Positions 1 through 12,686 of a DNA stretch of 64,000 bases are shown here, in pieces. A program made the position numbers and the translations under genes. Within the stretch, counting starts at the first letter, position 1; the number at the start of each line of letters is the position of its first letter. This stretch comes from Erythroxylum novogranatense (Eukaryota; Streptophyta; Magnoliopsida; Malpighiales; Erythroxylaceae). The notes under the pieces are model-generated. The model saw only the letters and a list, made by a program, of their open reading frames with translations, was not told the DNA's origin and did not search any database. The stretch spans positions 11,463,225 through 11,527,224 of the forward strand of contig CM057226.1 in NCBI GenBank assembly GCA_029891385.1, read 5' to 3'.

Positions 1-626
1 TTTGTATTGAGATTTTAGCGAAATTGATAATTATTCCAGGTGGCTTGAATTATTTGGAACATTTTATCTGTTGCTAGCATTAATTCTGTTTCTTAAATAT
101 TGCGTAAAAGTCGAGCATTGGTGTTAGTATCCTTAAATCTATTTTACTAGTCTGGTGGCAGGTAGTAAATTGAGATTATTGGAAAATATTTTTATAACAA
201 TTCGAGGTGGCTCGGTTGTTAGATTAAAGTTCGATTTTAATTCTTGGTTCAATTGTTTTAACTCTCATATTTTTTTAGTGATGATTGCCTGCGCTATTGA
301 ACTGAAGGATTGCGTTTATCATTGTTAATTATTTGTGTTTGTTTTCTTATTTAATTCACTCGTTGTTATTTCAAATTTCTCATTTAAAATTTTAAAATAC
401 CAAAAACAAGTCCTTAGTGTTAATTTAATTCGTTGCAAATTTTAGTGGTAATTGTTAAAATCAATCCCATTTTATAGTTTAGTTTGCATTGCATCTAGTA
501 ACTTAGGAAATTAATTTCAGTTTTGGTTCCTCAAGAGAACGACCCGAGGTTGCGCTGTACGCAATCATTGGTTAAATTTTTGAAGTAACCCCAAGGCGAC
601 AATCGGAACCAAAAAGGTTTATTTTA
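1..626 (+). repeat. Athila 5' LTR, 3' part only
   Basis: This stretch aligns with 20035-20660 with only scattered differences, for example one ATTTTA/ATTTCA difference at the very end. The right boundary is set by the point where the two copies diverge: here the sequence enters the primer-binding site, while the 3' copy enters unrelated flank. The left part of the LTR lies before the window. Confidence 0.88.
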
Positions 627-628
627 AG

Positions 629-646
629 TGGCGCCGTTATCGGGGA
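629..646 (+). other. Primer-binding site of the Athila element
   Basis: TGGCGCCGTTATCGGGGA starts two bases after the LTR end. It closely resembles the tRNA-Asp-complementary site commonly used by Athila elements (TGGCGCCGTTGCCGGGGA), with two differences in the middle. It would prime minus-strand DNA synthesis. The tRNA assignment is from family knowledge. Confidence 0.85.
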
Positions 647-966
647 ACCAAGAAATTGGTTCCTAAGTGTCAAGTAACTTTTGACTGTTTTATTTTTTAT
701 TTTTTATTAGCTAGATAAAAGTTTTTTTATGTGCATATTGGTACAATTTTTGACATTTTTTTGATTTCTTGTGCATATTACAGGTTTTTACACTCTTTCA
801 TACACTACAAAGTACATCCATACTGACATTCACTTGTACTCATTAGATTTTTTTTCTTTTCTCCTTTCTTCATTTATTTATTTTATTTTATTTTTATTTT
901 ATTATTTTTTTTTACTAATTTTTTGTGTGAGTCAGTTTCGTACCTTGTTCTTATTGTTATTGTTTT

Positions 967-2263
967 ATGCCTAGGAGTGGTAGGGCTTTACCTTTAAATC
1001 TTGAACTTGAGAGGTTAGTGAAAAAGATTAGAAGAGAGAAGAGAATAGAGGGGGCAAGTCAATTTTTTGTTGAGGAAGAGCATATTTCAAAAGAGTCAAG
1101 TTTGTCATCGAGCGAATAAGAACCTAGCGAGAGAGCTACTTCTAGTGAACACTTGTCTGCTAGTGATTTTGAATCGGAGCAAGATACCATGGAGGGTGAA
1201 AATGATAATAATAGGCCTGTTGGGCCTAATGGGAACAACGGGCATGGTGAGAACAACATAAGGCATAATGGTGAGGACAATAGAAGCATGAGGGAGATTA
1301 ATAATTCCAATATTGATTATGATCCTTATGGCTTTTATACTGATGATGTGAATTTTGAAATTAAAGGTGCATTAATTTCTTCCTTACCTAGATTCCATGG
1401 TTTTGCAGGTGATGATCCACATAGGCATTTGAAGACTATGCACATGGTGTGTTCTTCCATGAAACCACCCAGGGCAAATCTTGAAGATGTGTTGAGGAGA
1501 GCATTCCACTTTACTTTAGAAGGAAAAGCCAAGGAGTGGCTTTACACATTACCTCAACATTTTACCACATTGACTTGGGAGCAACTGAAAGGAGCATTCT
1601 TAGATGAGTATTTTCCCGCTTCTAAGACATCGAGACTCAAGAAGGAGATAACTAGTGTGATGCAACGAGATAATGAATCCATGCATGAATATTGGACAAG
1701 GTTCATAACACTTCTAGCTCATTGTCCCCACCACAACATTTCGAAGAATGATCTGGTCAACTCTTTCTATGAAGGGCTTCTTCCATATCATAAGCCCTCA
1801 ATTCATGCCGCTGCAAATGGTTCGCTCAGAGAATTAAGTCCCAATGCTACATGGGACCTACTTTAGAAGATGGCTACCAATGACTCCCAATCTGGAGACT
1901 CAAGAAGGGTGTCCAATACCTCTTCAATTTCTTCCCAGGATATTCTTGCTGAAATCACTGCCTTGGGAAATCGAGTGGAGAAAAGACTCAATATTTTGGA
2001 GAATAATGTGAAGGCTAAGCAAGTCAATTCAATGAGTCATTCTCAAGCTATAGTAGCGGCCAGAGTATCTTGGGTCCATGATGCATGCTTCCAATAATTG
2101 CGCCAGATATGAAGAGGTTCATGCCCTCTACCAAAATAGAAATGGCTAATATCAGAAGAGGGATCCCTACTCCAACACTTATAATCCAGGTTGGAGAGAT
2201 CATCCTAATTTTTGATGGGGTGGAGATCAAGGAAATATTCAAGGAAATTATGCCAACCAAATA
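967..2263 (+). pseudogene. gag: Athila gag, broken
   Basis: The reading frame opens at ATG 967 (MPRSGRALPLN) and meets in-frame stops at 1117-1119, 1864-1866 and 2095-2097. The same frame carries homology-like sequence across the first two. About codons 120-270 hold the gypsy Gag core, recognisable by LPRFHGFAGDDPHRHL, AKEWLYTLP and EYFPASKT. Around 2090-2260 the frame changes, and the usual Athila segment PYSNTYNPGWRDHPNF can be read in another frame with a stop after it. That segment normally follows a zinc-knuckle region, which I cannot see intact. Gag would form the particle and bind the RNA. No single intact Gag product is possible from this copy. Confidence 0.85.
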
Positions 2264-4771
2264 GTGCCTAATCAAGGGACGTCATCTATTGTTTCTAAGG
2301 GTGACGAATTTGCTATGATCATGAAGGGCATTGCTGGGATAAATTCAAGACTAGATCAAGAGAAGGCACAAACTGATGCCAAGTTGAATGCCATGGGAAA
2401 TAAGATGGACTCTTGCTTACAAAATGTTTTCTCTAAGTTGGAGCAAATGGAGACTAAGCATGAGAACTTGAATACTTTTGTTACTCAAATCTCCAACAAT
2501 TGGACTGAGCAACAAGGAAAGAGTAGTGGTTCGATGCCCTCCAACACAGTGATCAATCCAAAATCTTTGAATGCAATCACACTGAGAAGTGGGAAGAAAA
2601 TTGGAGCCAAGAAAGTGAGTTTCAAGGAGAATGAAGAGGATGAAGAGACGGTTGACGAGGAAATGGAAGTTGAATCTCCTCTTGCTAACACTACTCAAGA
2701 AAACTCCCAATCTATTCAATCTGAAAGCATGCAAGAAAAGAAGCTCATGAAGAAATCTTTAAAACAACCAGTGGTACAAAATGAGGAAGAGCCAACAACT
2801 ATCCTGAAGAGACCAATGGACGAAGGATCACCTTCCAACTCCAAAGGTGATGAGGTAAAAATTCGTGACTTGCCTTTTCCAAATTCTTACCTGGTTAGTA
2901 AAAAGATTGTGGACAAGAAAGACAATGAGGAATTGTTTGAAATGTTTAGCAAACTTGAGGTAAATGTGCCATTACTTGATTTGATTAAAAAGATGCCTAA
3001 GTGTGCTAAATTCTTGAAAGACCTCTGCACAAACAAGATAAAGTATAGGCATAGCGAGAGAATCCAACTGGGGTTGAGTGTTAATGCCTTATTTAAGCCA
3101 CAATTGCCCATTAAATGCAAAGATCCAGGTTCTTACACTATTCCCTGTACCATAGGAAGAACAACTGTTTCTCATGCCTTGCTTGACATAGGTGCAGCAA
3201 TCAATGTCATGCCAACCTCTGTTTATAAGACCTTGGGTATTGAAGCTTTGAAAGACACTAGTGTGGTGCTTCGTCTAGCTGATAGGACTGTGAGATACCC
3301 TAAAGGCATTCTAGAGGATATCCTTGTGCAAGTCAAAGGTCTTATTTTTCCTGCCGACTTTTATGTTCTTGATATGACTAATGAGCTTCCTTCTGAGAGT
3401 ACCTTGATCCTAGGTAGGCCTTTCCTTTTGACTGCTGAGACAATAATTAACATGAAAAAGGGCCTTATCACTATAGGAATTGGGGATCAAGAAGTGCAAT
3501 TTAATCTTTCAGAAGCTATGAGTCATGGTTATGAGGATTGTTCTTACTTGGGTGTTAGTTTGATTGAATGCCATGATGTGGAAAATTTGCATGAGACTAA
3601 GGTCCCTGAGCATGACTGTTGTAATATGGGTGTGAATCATCATGAAGCACTTGCTTGTTTATCTTCCTCTCGTTCTTCTGATTTTTGTGCATGTGAGGAT
3701 GATGTATCATGTATCTATTGTTTAGAGATAGATAATTGGCTTTCTACTCCGCAAAATTCTGATGCGTCTTTTTATTTTGATATTACTGCTGATTCTGCAC
3801 TTGATAGCCTTGAGGAAGGTGTGTTTTGTGATGTTGTAGGAACCGATGAAAAAGAAGCTTTTATGCAAGCTACAAATGTAGCTTCTTCTTCAAGTGGTGC
3901 TGGAGTATTAGAAGAGGATAGCAATGATCCTACTACTATTCTAAACCCTTCTAATACTACTCTTACTTCTGATTTACTTTCTTCTTCTACTGATCAGACT
4001 GAACCTAATTTTGTTGTTTCCAGGTCATCTGATTGTGGAACTGAGTGGGGAAGTGGAGGACATATACACTGCACAAAGCTTAAAACTTCATCCCGAAGTC
4101 ACATGGACGCACCACTTTCACTGAATGCATTTGATATACCAAAGCTGGTTCCTTCTATTGTGCAACTCCCTGATTTAGAACTGAAACCCCTTCCCTGTAA
4201 CTTGAAATATGTCTTTCTTGCAGATGATTGCAAATTGCCTGTTATCATTTCAAGTTCTCTGAGTAGTTCTGAAGAAGAGAGACTAGTTTCTGTGTTGAAA
4301 AGATATAGGAGGGCTATAGGTTGGTCTTTAGGGGACATACCTGGAATTGATCCCTTGGTTTGCACACACAAAATCCTTTTGACTGACGGGTCCAAACCAG
4401 TTCGACAGTCACCCCGGCGGTCGAATCCTCTTATTCATGATGTGGTTAAAAAGGAGGTGTCTAAGTTGTTGAGTGCAGGGATCATATATGCCATATCAGA
4501 TAGTGAGTGGGGGAGCCCGGTACAAGTACTACCGAAAAAGCGCAGTATCATAGTGGTGAGAAATGAGAGTAATGAACTCATTCCATCAAGAGTTCAAAAT
4601 GCTTGGAGAATGTGCATCGACTATCGGAAGTTGAATGAAGCAACTAGGAAGGATCATTTTCCATTACCTTTTATTGATCAAATATTGGAAAGAGTATCTG
4701 GGAAATCTCACTATTGTTTCTTGGATGATTTTTCAGGTTACTTCCAGGTACCAATTGCACCTGCAGACTAA
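2264..4771 (+). pseudogene. pol: Athila Gag tail, protease and N-terminal half of reverse transcriptase
   Basis: An 835-codon open stretch. The first ~250 codons are a charged linker continuing Gag. The aspartic protease lies around codons 290-390, with catalytic Asp near codon 308 in LLDIGAAINVMP; this DxGA form is normal for Athila. A low-complexity, acidic and Ser/Cys-rich linker follows (codons ~420-600). The reverse transcriptase starts near codon 712 (PVRQSPRRSNPL) and includes WRMCIDYRKLN and FLDDFSGYFQVPIAP. The frame stops at TAA 4769-4771 in the middle of the RT domain, where related elements normally have a Gln codon. The next ORF continues in the same frame, so this is a single nonsense change and not a shift. 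Confidence 0.9.
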
Positions 4772-7045
4772 GACAAGACTACATTTACATGCCCTTTTGG
4801 TACCTACGCTTATCGAAGGATGCCATTTGGATTGTGTAACGCTCCAGGCACCTTTCAAAGGTGTATGATGGCAATTTTTTGTGATTTATTGGAGCAAAAT
4901 ATGGAGGTTTTTATGGATGACTTCACTGTTTATGGTGATAATTTTGATGATTGCTTGTTTAGTCTTGAATGTGTTCTTGATAGATGCATTCAGAAAATTT
5001 TGGTTTTGAATTATGAAAAATGTCATTTCATGGTGGATAGTGGCATAGTTTTAGGTCACCACATCTCTCAAAAGGGGATTGAGGTTGATAGAGCCAAGAT
5101 TGAAATCATTTCTTCACTTCCTTATCCTACTTGTCTAAAAGAATTGAGATCTTTCTTGGGGCATGCGGGGTATTATCAGCGCTTTGTAAAGGATTTTAGT
5201 AAAATTGCTTTACCCCTTTCTACATTGTTGAAAAAAGATATTGATTTTCACTTTGATGATAAATGTAGACATGCTTTTAATACTTTGAAGTCTTTGCTTG
5301 TTTCACCTCCTATTCTGACTGCACCTAACTGGGATTTGCCTTTTGAGCTATCTTGTGATGCTTCTAATTTTGCAGTTGGTGCTATGCTTGGACAGAGGGA
5401 GGAAAAGCGATCTAGAGTGATAGCTTATGCCTCCAAGACACTTGACTCCGCTCAAGTGAACTATACCACTACCGAGAAAGAACTTTTTGCTATAATCTTT
5501 GCTTTTGATAAGTTTAGACAATATTTGATAAACTCTCGAGTGGTTGTTTTTACAGATCATACAGTAGTGCGGTACTTGTTCAAGAAGCCCCAATCGAAAC
5601 CAAGACTGCTGAGATGGGTGTTAATGCTACAGGAGTTTGATATTGAAATAAGAGACAGAGCTGGAGCAGAAAATCATGTTGCTGACCACCTTAGTCGGTT
5701 ACCTAAAGGCACCAAGGGAGTTGACTCTTCTGATCTTATTGTTGATTCTTTTCCTGATTCTGAACTTTTTGCCTTGGCGGTACAGGAGCCTTGGTACTCT
5801 AATATTGTTAATTACATTGTCGCTGATTTTGTGCCTCCTTTTATGTCTAAATTTCAGGTTGATAAGCTGAAGAGGGAGGCAAGATACTATACCTGGGATG
5901 CTCCAATTCTTTGGAAGCAATGCAGCGATCAGATAATCCGACGATGTGTTCCCAACAATGAGATCCACTCTATCCTTACCTTTGCACATTCTTTATCTTG
6001 TGGGGGGCATTTTAGTGCTAATAGGACTGGTAGGAAGGTTTTAAAGTGTGGATTTTACTGGCCTACCTTATTTAAAGATGCTTATACTTTTTGCAAGTCT
6101 TGTGATAAATGCCAGAGGTTTGGGATTCTGGGTAAAAAGCATGAAATGCCTTTAAGACCTATGCATTTTTGTGAAATTTTTGATGTCTGGGGCATGGATT
6201 TTATGGGTCCCTTTCCTCCGTCATTTGAGTTTTCATATATATTACTTGCAGTAGATTATGTGTCTAGATGGGTAGAGGCAGTGCCAACTAGGAAAGATGA
6301 TGCTTCTATTGTTGCCAAATTTTTACGTGCTCATATTTTTTGCAGGTATGGCATTCCAAGAGCAATCGTCAGTGACCAAGGAACACATTTCTATAATAGG
6401 ACTATCAAGTCTTTACTTGCTAAGTATGGAGTTAATCACAAACTGGCTACTCCTTACCATCCTCAGACAAATGGGTTGGCTAAAGTCTCCAATCGGGAAG
6501 TGAAGCGTATACTAGAAAAAATTGTGAAGTCATTCCGAAAAGATTGGAGTGAAAGGCTTGAGGAGGCACTATGGGCTTACAGGACTGCCTACAAGACCCC
6601 TATAGGCATGTCCCCTTTCCGGTTGCTTTATGGCAAGTCTTGCCATTTACCTATGGAGATCGAGCATAAATCTTATTGGGCGATCAAGGCGTGTAATGCA
6701 GATCTTGAATCTGCACTTGAAAATCGAACAATGCAACTCCAAGAGATTGAAGAGATGAGACTTGAGTCTTATGATAATGCCAGAATCTACAAGGATAAGC
6801 TGAAAATGATTCATGATAAACAGATTCTGAGGAAAGAATTCCATGAAGGTGACAAGATTCTAAAGTTCAAGGCTCGGCTAAAATTGATGCCCGGAAAGTT
6901 CGTCACCAAGTAGGAGGGCCCTTTCAAAGTTACCAAAGTGCATTCATTTGGAACGGTAGAGCTAGTGGATGAAGCTACTGGTCATGTTTCACAAGTCAAC
7001 GGCCATCTACTTAAGCACTACCATGAGGATCATAGACCCCCTTAA
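4772..7045 (+). pseudogene. pol: Athila reverse transcriptase C-terminal half, RNase H and integrase
   Basis: This continues the frame of the previous entry after its stop. RT motifs [16 protein letters not shown] and FMDD (F codon at 4910) come first. RNase H follows ([21 protein letters not shown]). The integrase has a zinc-binding domain near 5985-6120 (H, H, CKSCDKC) and core motifs MDFMGPFP and VSDQGTHF. The third catalytic residue of the DDE triad, normally Glu in HPQTNGxAE, is encoded as Lys (AAA 6482-6484), so the enzyme should be inactive. A second nonsense codon (TAG 6911-6913) replaces a conserved Trp position. The frame then continues in register to TAA 7043-7045 with the typical integrase tail (EGPFKV, NGHLLKHY). 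Confidence 0.9.
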
Positions 7046-8571
7046 TCACACGGTTGTTTCCTTCCACCTTTATCCTTTTATTCTCTGTTATATTACTGGT
7101 GATATTTGTCTACTGAGATAACGCGGAATAAGTGTGGAGGAAGGGAACCTTTTTAGTAGGAAGTAGTGTTAGTTGTTTCTTTCCTTTAGTTATTGTTTGT
7201 TGCTTTTGACATTTCGCCTATAGTTAATTTTCTTACATTGAGGCCAATGTGTTGTTTTAAGTGTGGGGGAGTTAGGGATTGATTGGTTAAATTGTTTGCC
7301 ACTGCTTGGATTGCCATTTTATTGCCTTATCATTTTGCACTGTTGTCTGATTGAGCTAAATTGATTTTTTTTCTTTTTTTTCTCTTGTTAACGGTTTGCT
7401 GCGTTTAATCCCACTTCGCACTTGACTTTTGCAGTCTTTGGGTTTGTTTTCAAATCCTTGTTGCTTATGCATGTGAACATTGACATGTCAAGGTTTGAGT
7501 ACGTTTTTGAATTGAATAATTTTTATTCTTAGTTGATTAGCATAGTGGAGTGCCTTTGGTGCAGTATTACTAACCTTGTGGTATAACTTGATTTAAGGAA
7601 TGAAACATCTTAGATGAAACCTTGTTGGAAGGAGTTTTGAGCCTTATTTTTTCTTTCTCATCTTGTGTGATTTCTAACTAGCTTGGTTTGCCTCTAGAAC
7701 TTGTATAGATTCTTTTTCAAAGCTGCATTAATACCTAGATTTGTGGGTATGATGGGGGCATTCTTTTCTAAACCCTTTTGCCCAAACACAAGCCATTTTA
7801 ATTGACCGTTGCTTACCCCCTTTGAGCCTTCACTTTTATTCAAGTGTTTTGCATGAGTTATGTTATGTTCTTCATGATTAAATGTGCATAATTGTTGTTG
7901 TGATTTTTATCTTCTTGGGTTCGAGTATGCCAAATTTGAAAAAAAAGAGAGAAAAGAAAACAAAGAAAAAAAAGGCAAAAAAAAAAGAAAGAAAATAATT
8001 TGGCCAAAAAGAATCAAGTTTGAAATAAGGCATCCTTTGGTGGATTGAAGATTAAAGATTGGGTCTTGAAAGATGATAATTGCATATTGGTGTTCAATTG
8101 ATGGTTGCGCTTTAACTCGTTTTGAGTTATTCTTAATATTCATGCAATACATTTGTCATTGTTTTTTCTTCTCTTTTCCATTTCATCCATTCATTAGCTT
8201 TTCATCAACATTACAACCCTACAAAGTCCCCTTGATCATGAATTTATGGTATGTTGGTGGTGGAGATAGTAGAATCTTTATAAGCTTATGGTAGGTGCTA
8301 ATCTAGGTAGATTGAATGAAATTTGCCTGTTTGAGAGATGAGAGAAACACTTATACCCTATGAGAGCTCTACTATGTTTCTTTTTCTTTTATCTTGCTAA
8401 GTGTCTTGTGTTAGCTTCTTTGCATCGAAGCATTCCATGACTGTTGGTTGATTAAAGATAGAGGTTGTTTGAGTAAATTATATATTCTTACTTTGTCGAT
8501 TTTATGTTTGCTTGCATTGAGTTTAACTGTTGGATTTCTTCCTAAGAATTTGCCCAGGAGTGCAAAAAGCT
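7046..8571 (+). other. Athila post-pol non-coding region without an env-like ORF
   Basis: T-rich leader-like sequence follows the pol stop. Some Athila elements carry an env-like ORF here, but I find no frame longer than about 80 codons and no signal peptide or transmembrane pattern. A G-rich tract AAGTGTGGGGGAG at 7259-7271 is repeated as the apparent polypurine tract at 8572-8584. Positions 7936-7998 are a nearly pure A/G stretch. No gene is supported. Confidence 0.6.
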
Positions 8572-8584
8572 AAGTGTGGGGGAG
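8572..8584 (+). other. Probable polypurine tract of the Athila element
   Basis: AAGTGTGGGGGAG lies directly before TTGACAAACTC. Athila elements commonly have such a G-rich tract abutting the 3' LTR, and the next TG (8586) would start an LTR ending in CA at 20660. An earlier near-identical copy at 7259-7271 is less likely because no LTR-like start follows it. Confidence 0.55.
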
Positions 8585-8585
8585 T

Positions 8586-10613
8586 TGACAAACTCATTTA
8601 TTTCATATTTATTTTCATATCAGTTGGATGAGTTTTTGCCACTCAAAGTGATTTTTATAGCTTAATTTGATAATTTTTTGAATTATTGTGCCGTACATTT
8701 AATTTAAGTTTATAGGGGCAAAAATTGTCGTATTTTGGTTTAACTGTGATAAATTAAATTTTAGACAATTGATGCTACATTATTTTTTTATTTTTTTTGT
8801 AGGTTATTTGAAGAAATTAAAGAAAAGCACACTAAAGAAAATGAAGGAAAAGCAAAATAAATAAATAAAAAGAAAACAAAAGCAACGTAAGTGGGGCATT
8901 AAAGTGAGTGTGCTGTGAGTTTTGTGGAAGCATGGTGGAGTAAAATAAATCAAATGGAAGAGCAGGCAATTAAATGGCCATCGAATCAATAGTTTCGGAC
9001 AGAAAATAGAGGAGGGGAGCCCCACCATGCATGTAGCAAGCACCAAACACCAGCTGGAGATGCACTGAGAGGAATTAAATAAACAAGAAGCAGACACCAA
9101 CATAAAAAGAAGAGTAAAGGTGGGACAAGTATAGGGAGTGGACCAATAAGAATGCAGTGAAAGAATGTCCAAAATGCAATAAGGTAAGAAATAAACGCAA
9201 AAGAGAGTGGTTGGAGAAATAACAAGGCAGCATGGGAGCATTACACGACACCAAGAGAAGAGTTGAAAGGAAGCTTGTGCTGTGGGGCATGAGTTGCTGG
9301 AAGTTGTTTTTGGGAGAAAAATAAAATGAAGTAGCTGAAGCTAACGTGGGTGAGGATCTGCGTGAGTGTGTGGGCTGGAGAAGAAAAGTGAGAAAGTGGA
9401 CCAAGAAAGGAGGAATCAGAAGAAAGGAAGGAAAGCATAAAGACAGAAATAGGAGCTGGCAGTAACGTGTATTATGGAGGGCTGGAAATGTGTCTGTTGT
9501 TGTGTGAGCAAGTGGTGTAACTGGAGTGTGGGCTGGAAAAATAAGAATAAATGGGAGTGTCTTGGAGTGTGTCGTGGGTGGGTGTTTAGTGTGTGAGTCT
9601 AAAGGCCAGAGGTGCGTGAGTTAGGGGACTACGTAAGTTGCTAAAAAAATAAAATAAAGAGGCTTGGAGTAACGCATTTTGTGCTGTGTATGAGAGTAAA
9701 GCTGTTGTTGCTGGTGGAGAAAAACTTGAATGTTGAGTGGTTTGGGAGCTGCTGTGTGATGAGAGCTGGTGTTGTGCGTGTCTTAGTGAGTGACGTTAGC
9801 TAGCAAGTGTGCTTGTGTGTTGGTGCTTGAGAAGGGCTGTGCTTTTGACCATGCAAGGGGACAGCAGCTGGACAACAGGTGTTGATGTAGGTGGTTTTAG
9901 CTTGCATTGAAGTGGTTGAAGGGAGCTTGTGAGTGCTCTAGTGTGTATGGCGTGGGAGTGATATTGGAGAGTTAACGTTGTCTGTGCTATGAAATAAGGA
10001 GAAGGGCAGCTGGGCGTTATTGAGGGAGCAGGTCTTGGAGGCTACGTGGCTGCATAAACTTGGTGCTGTGGAGTTGTTTGGAGGTACGTTAGTGTCCATG
10101 GAGTGCAGGAGTAGCTGCTGTTGTTGGTGAGCTGAAGTTGGAGTAGGACAGAAAATGCAAATTAATTAGGCATACATGCTGAAATAGGAGAGGAGCAAAA
10201 AGGGCGTTGAGTGCTTGGCTAGTGAGGGGCTTTACCAACGAAAATAATCAGCTGGTGGTGGTGTGTGTTGTGAGTAGTTTTTTTTTAGAAAAATAAAATA
10301 ACAAAGGGAATTGGTGCTGTTTGTTGTGGCTTGTGCGACGTTGGTGAGGTATAGGGTGTCTTGTTGTGGAGCTGTGTTATTTGCATGGGAGGCAGCTGGA
10401 GTGATGTGTGTTGTGCATGTGCTGTGTGTCGATTGGCCAGGAGAAAAACATAGGAGGAGTTGGCTTTGTGGCTTTGGCGTGTAAGAGTACAAACACAGAA
10501 AAATTAGAAGCATAACATGACAAGGTGAGTGGCGCAAGGGAGTAGATCTTGGAGGCTACGTGGCTGGCGTGGTGTGTAAAGACATCAGCTGAGTTTAGTG
10601 CGTGGTGTGTGCA
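8586..10613 (+). repeat. Athila 3' LTR, first part (inferred), interrupted at its right end
   Basis: The segment starts with TGACAAACTC after the polypurine tract and runs to the nested element. It cannot be compared with the 5' LTR because that part lies outside the window, so the start is inferred. It is AT-rich to about 8800, then strongly purine and GT-rich (8815-10613), with many stops in all frames. Joined to 19567-20660 it would give an LTR of about 3.1 kb, long for Athila. No gene is supported in it. Confidence 0.5.
10609..10613. repeat. Target-site duplication GTGCA, left copy
   Basis: GTGCA precedes the TGTAACATCC LTR start and is repeated exactly at 19562-19566 after the other LTR end. 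This marks the insertion of the LARD-like element into the Athila element. Confidence 0.85.
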
Positions 10614-11684
10614 TGTAACATCCCGTTATCGGTGTGAAGGACATATCGGTAATTCGGATGAGTTAGGAATTAATGCATTCATATTATTGAATTTCATTGC
10701 ATTTAGCCTCTATAATTATTGATAATGATTGCACAAGCATATGTATGCACATGCATGTATGACATTTCCCGACCTGATTGTGTAAATTGGAAAATTTGGT
10801 TAATTGTGCTCTAATTAGTGAATTGGAGTGAGAAATTGAATTTAGGAATTGAGAAATGGGAATTTGAGTATATGATTATGTAATTTGTATTTTTGTGGAT
10901 TTATAGAAATTTTTCTGGAATTTTCGGAGTAATAGGTCTAGACCGGAAAAAATTGACCATTGACTGATTAATTTGATTTCCGGTTCCGAAATTTGATTAA
11001 CCAATGGCAATGGAGATTAGAATTTGAATTTGAGAAATTAGGATTTTTCCATTGGAATTTGGGAGAAATTTGAATTAGAAATTGGATTGAGGTTGTTCGG
11101 ATTGGACTTGTGACAATTTAAATTGCCAAACAAACCCTTAGTTTCTTAGTTTATAACCCTTCCCCCTTTTGAATTTTTGCTTCCACGATACCCCTTGATT
11201 TTGAGAGAAGATTTGCTTCCCTTGATCGTGGATCTTCTTCTTGATTTCTTCTTGCTTTTGGTTTCCTCTTCCATCCTTGGATCATTTCCTTTGGTTTGGT
11301 AAAGAAGAATTGAAGATGGGTTTGAGTTTGGTGTTTGTCGTGGATGTCGATGAGCTTGGATTGGTGTGATCTTTAAAGATTTGAGTTTTGATCAAGTAAG
11401 TTACTTCTTTCTTGCCTGTTATAGTTTGATTGGTTGATTTATATAGTTATTTAGATGATTTAACTTGAATATTTGAGGATTTGGCATTTAGGGTTTCCGA
11501 TGGATATTTTCGTTGATTTTTAGGGTTGAAATTTTGGGAATAATGGTTGTTTGATGAAATAGAGCTAAGGATTAGTGGTATGATGTGTATGGAATTATTT
11601 GAGAGTGGTTTGAAAAGAGAAAATTTGGATTTGGAGTTGTTTTCAGTTGAAAATCTGGAAATTTCTGGGTTTTTAGGCGTAGCT

Positions 11685-11880
11685 GCGATTGCACGCCGCG
11701 GCGCGCGAAGAACACCCCGCGGCGAGCAAGATAGCTCCGCACGCCGCGACGAGCGTGGAAGGCGCGCCGCGACGAGCTGGAGTGGGACACGTTGTGACGT
11801 ATCACGATCGCACGCCTTGTGACGAAGAAATTTGGGTTCTGTGGTAAAGCTAAGTGAAAGGAGCTCGCTTGTGGCGAGGG
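11685..11880. repeat. GC-rich short-motif island in LARD 5' LTR
   Basis: In an otherwise AT-rich LTR, this stretch has repeated CGCCGCGGCG-like and CGCCGCGACGA motifs. The matching place in the other LTR is 17810-18010, where CGCCTTGTGGCGA-type motifs take their place and the order is hard to align. Flanks on both sides remain nearly identical. Confidence 0.7.
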
Positions 11881-12672
11881 AGTGGCCATGACGAGGAATA
11901 CCATTTTTCGAAAATTGAGTTTTGAGGTTTTTGAATTTGGGGAATTAGGAATTTATGGATTCAATTGGATATGGATTGATTTCAATTCGAAGATTTTGAA
12001 TTCGGATTTTAGAATTGAAATTGGGATAATATCATATTAGTGTCGGAAATGTTATAAACATGTCATGTCCACAATGAATTCGCTTCATGTACATATTTGA
12101 CTCTGGAAATTGTATAATTAGTAATATTTGGTTATTATGACTATTGTAGAGGCTCAAGTGGATCGCCGATTATGCGGCGTGGCGAGACTTCCGGCGATAT
12201 TTCGGAAGTTACGAGGTGAGTAACTAGTTGGTTCCTCACCTTTATGTGTTTAATATTATATGCATTAATGCCATGCGGAGATATGGATGGATATATGTGT
12301 GTTTGATTTGATTGATTTCGGACTACGGGTGTCCGAAACATTGAAATGTGATATAGAAGTGCCAAGTGTGTGTACTGACTGTGAATGCTTGAAAGAAATA
12401 GAGTGTGAATGTGCAAATTGATTATGATTGAAATGCCGAACTAAAAGTCCGAAGGAATGGGAACCGGTCTGTGAAATATAAAATGATTGTGAATGTGAAT
12501 TGTTACATGTGCATTCATGCATAAGGGCATGATATGATCAGATAAAGATAGTTGTGACCGGAGCAGCCAATAATGCCTTGGTATCACTTGCCCCCTGAGG
12601 TGGTGCATACCCTGAGGGCTCTCCCACCCAGTGCTCGGATACCACATTAAGGCTTACTGTTACTGAACCGAG

Positions 12673-12686
12673 CCTCGAGCTCGAGG
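12673..12686. repeat. Perfect 14-bp palindrome in LARD 5' LTR
   Basis: CCTCGAGCTCGAGG is self-complementary and kept unchanged in the other LTR at 18813-18826. In both it lies within the cluster of GCATACC...GAGGGCTCTCC repeats. Its role is unknown; it could form a hairpin in the transcript. Confidence 0.75.

Noticed and set aside
629..646. tRNA gene at the primer-binding sites
   Set aside because: Only the short tRNA 3'-end complement is present; no cloverleaf sequence surrounds any of the primer sites in the window.
771..974. 67-codon hydrophobic ORF
   Set aside because: Caused by T-rich leader sequence; overlaps the start of the Athila gag and has no family resemblance.
7046..8571. env-like gene after Athila pol
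   Set aside because: No frame of useful length, no signal peptide and no membrane anchor pattern.
8804..10537. Several minus-strand ORFs of 65-145 codons
   Set aside because: They lie in a purine-rich LTR region, so the opposite strand is Ser/Leu/Phe/Thr-rich by composition; no domain is recognisable.
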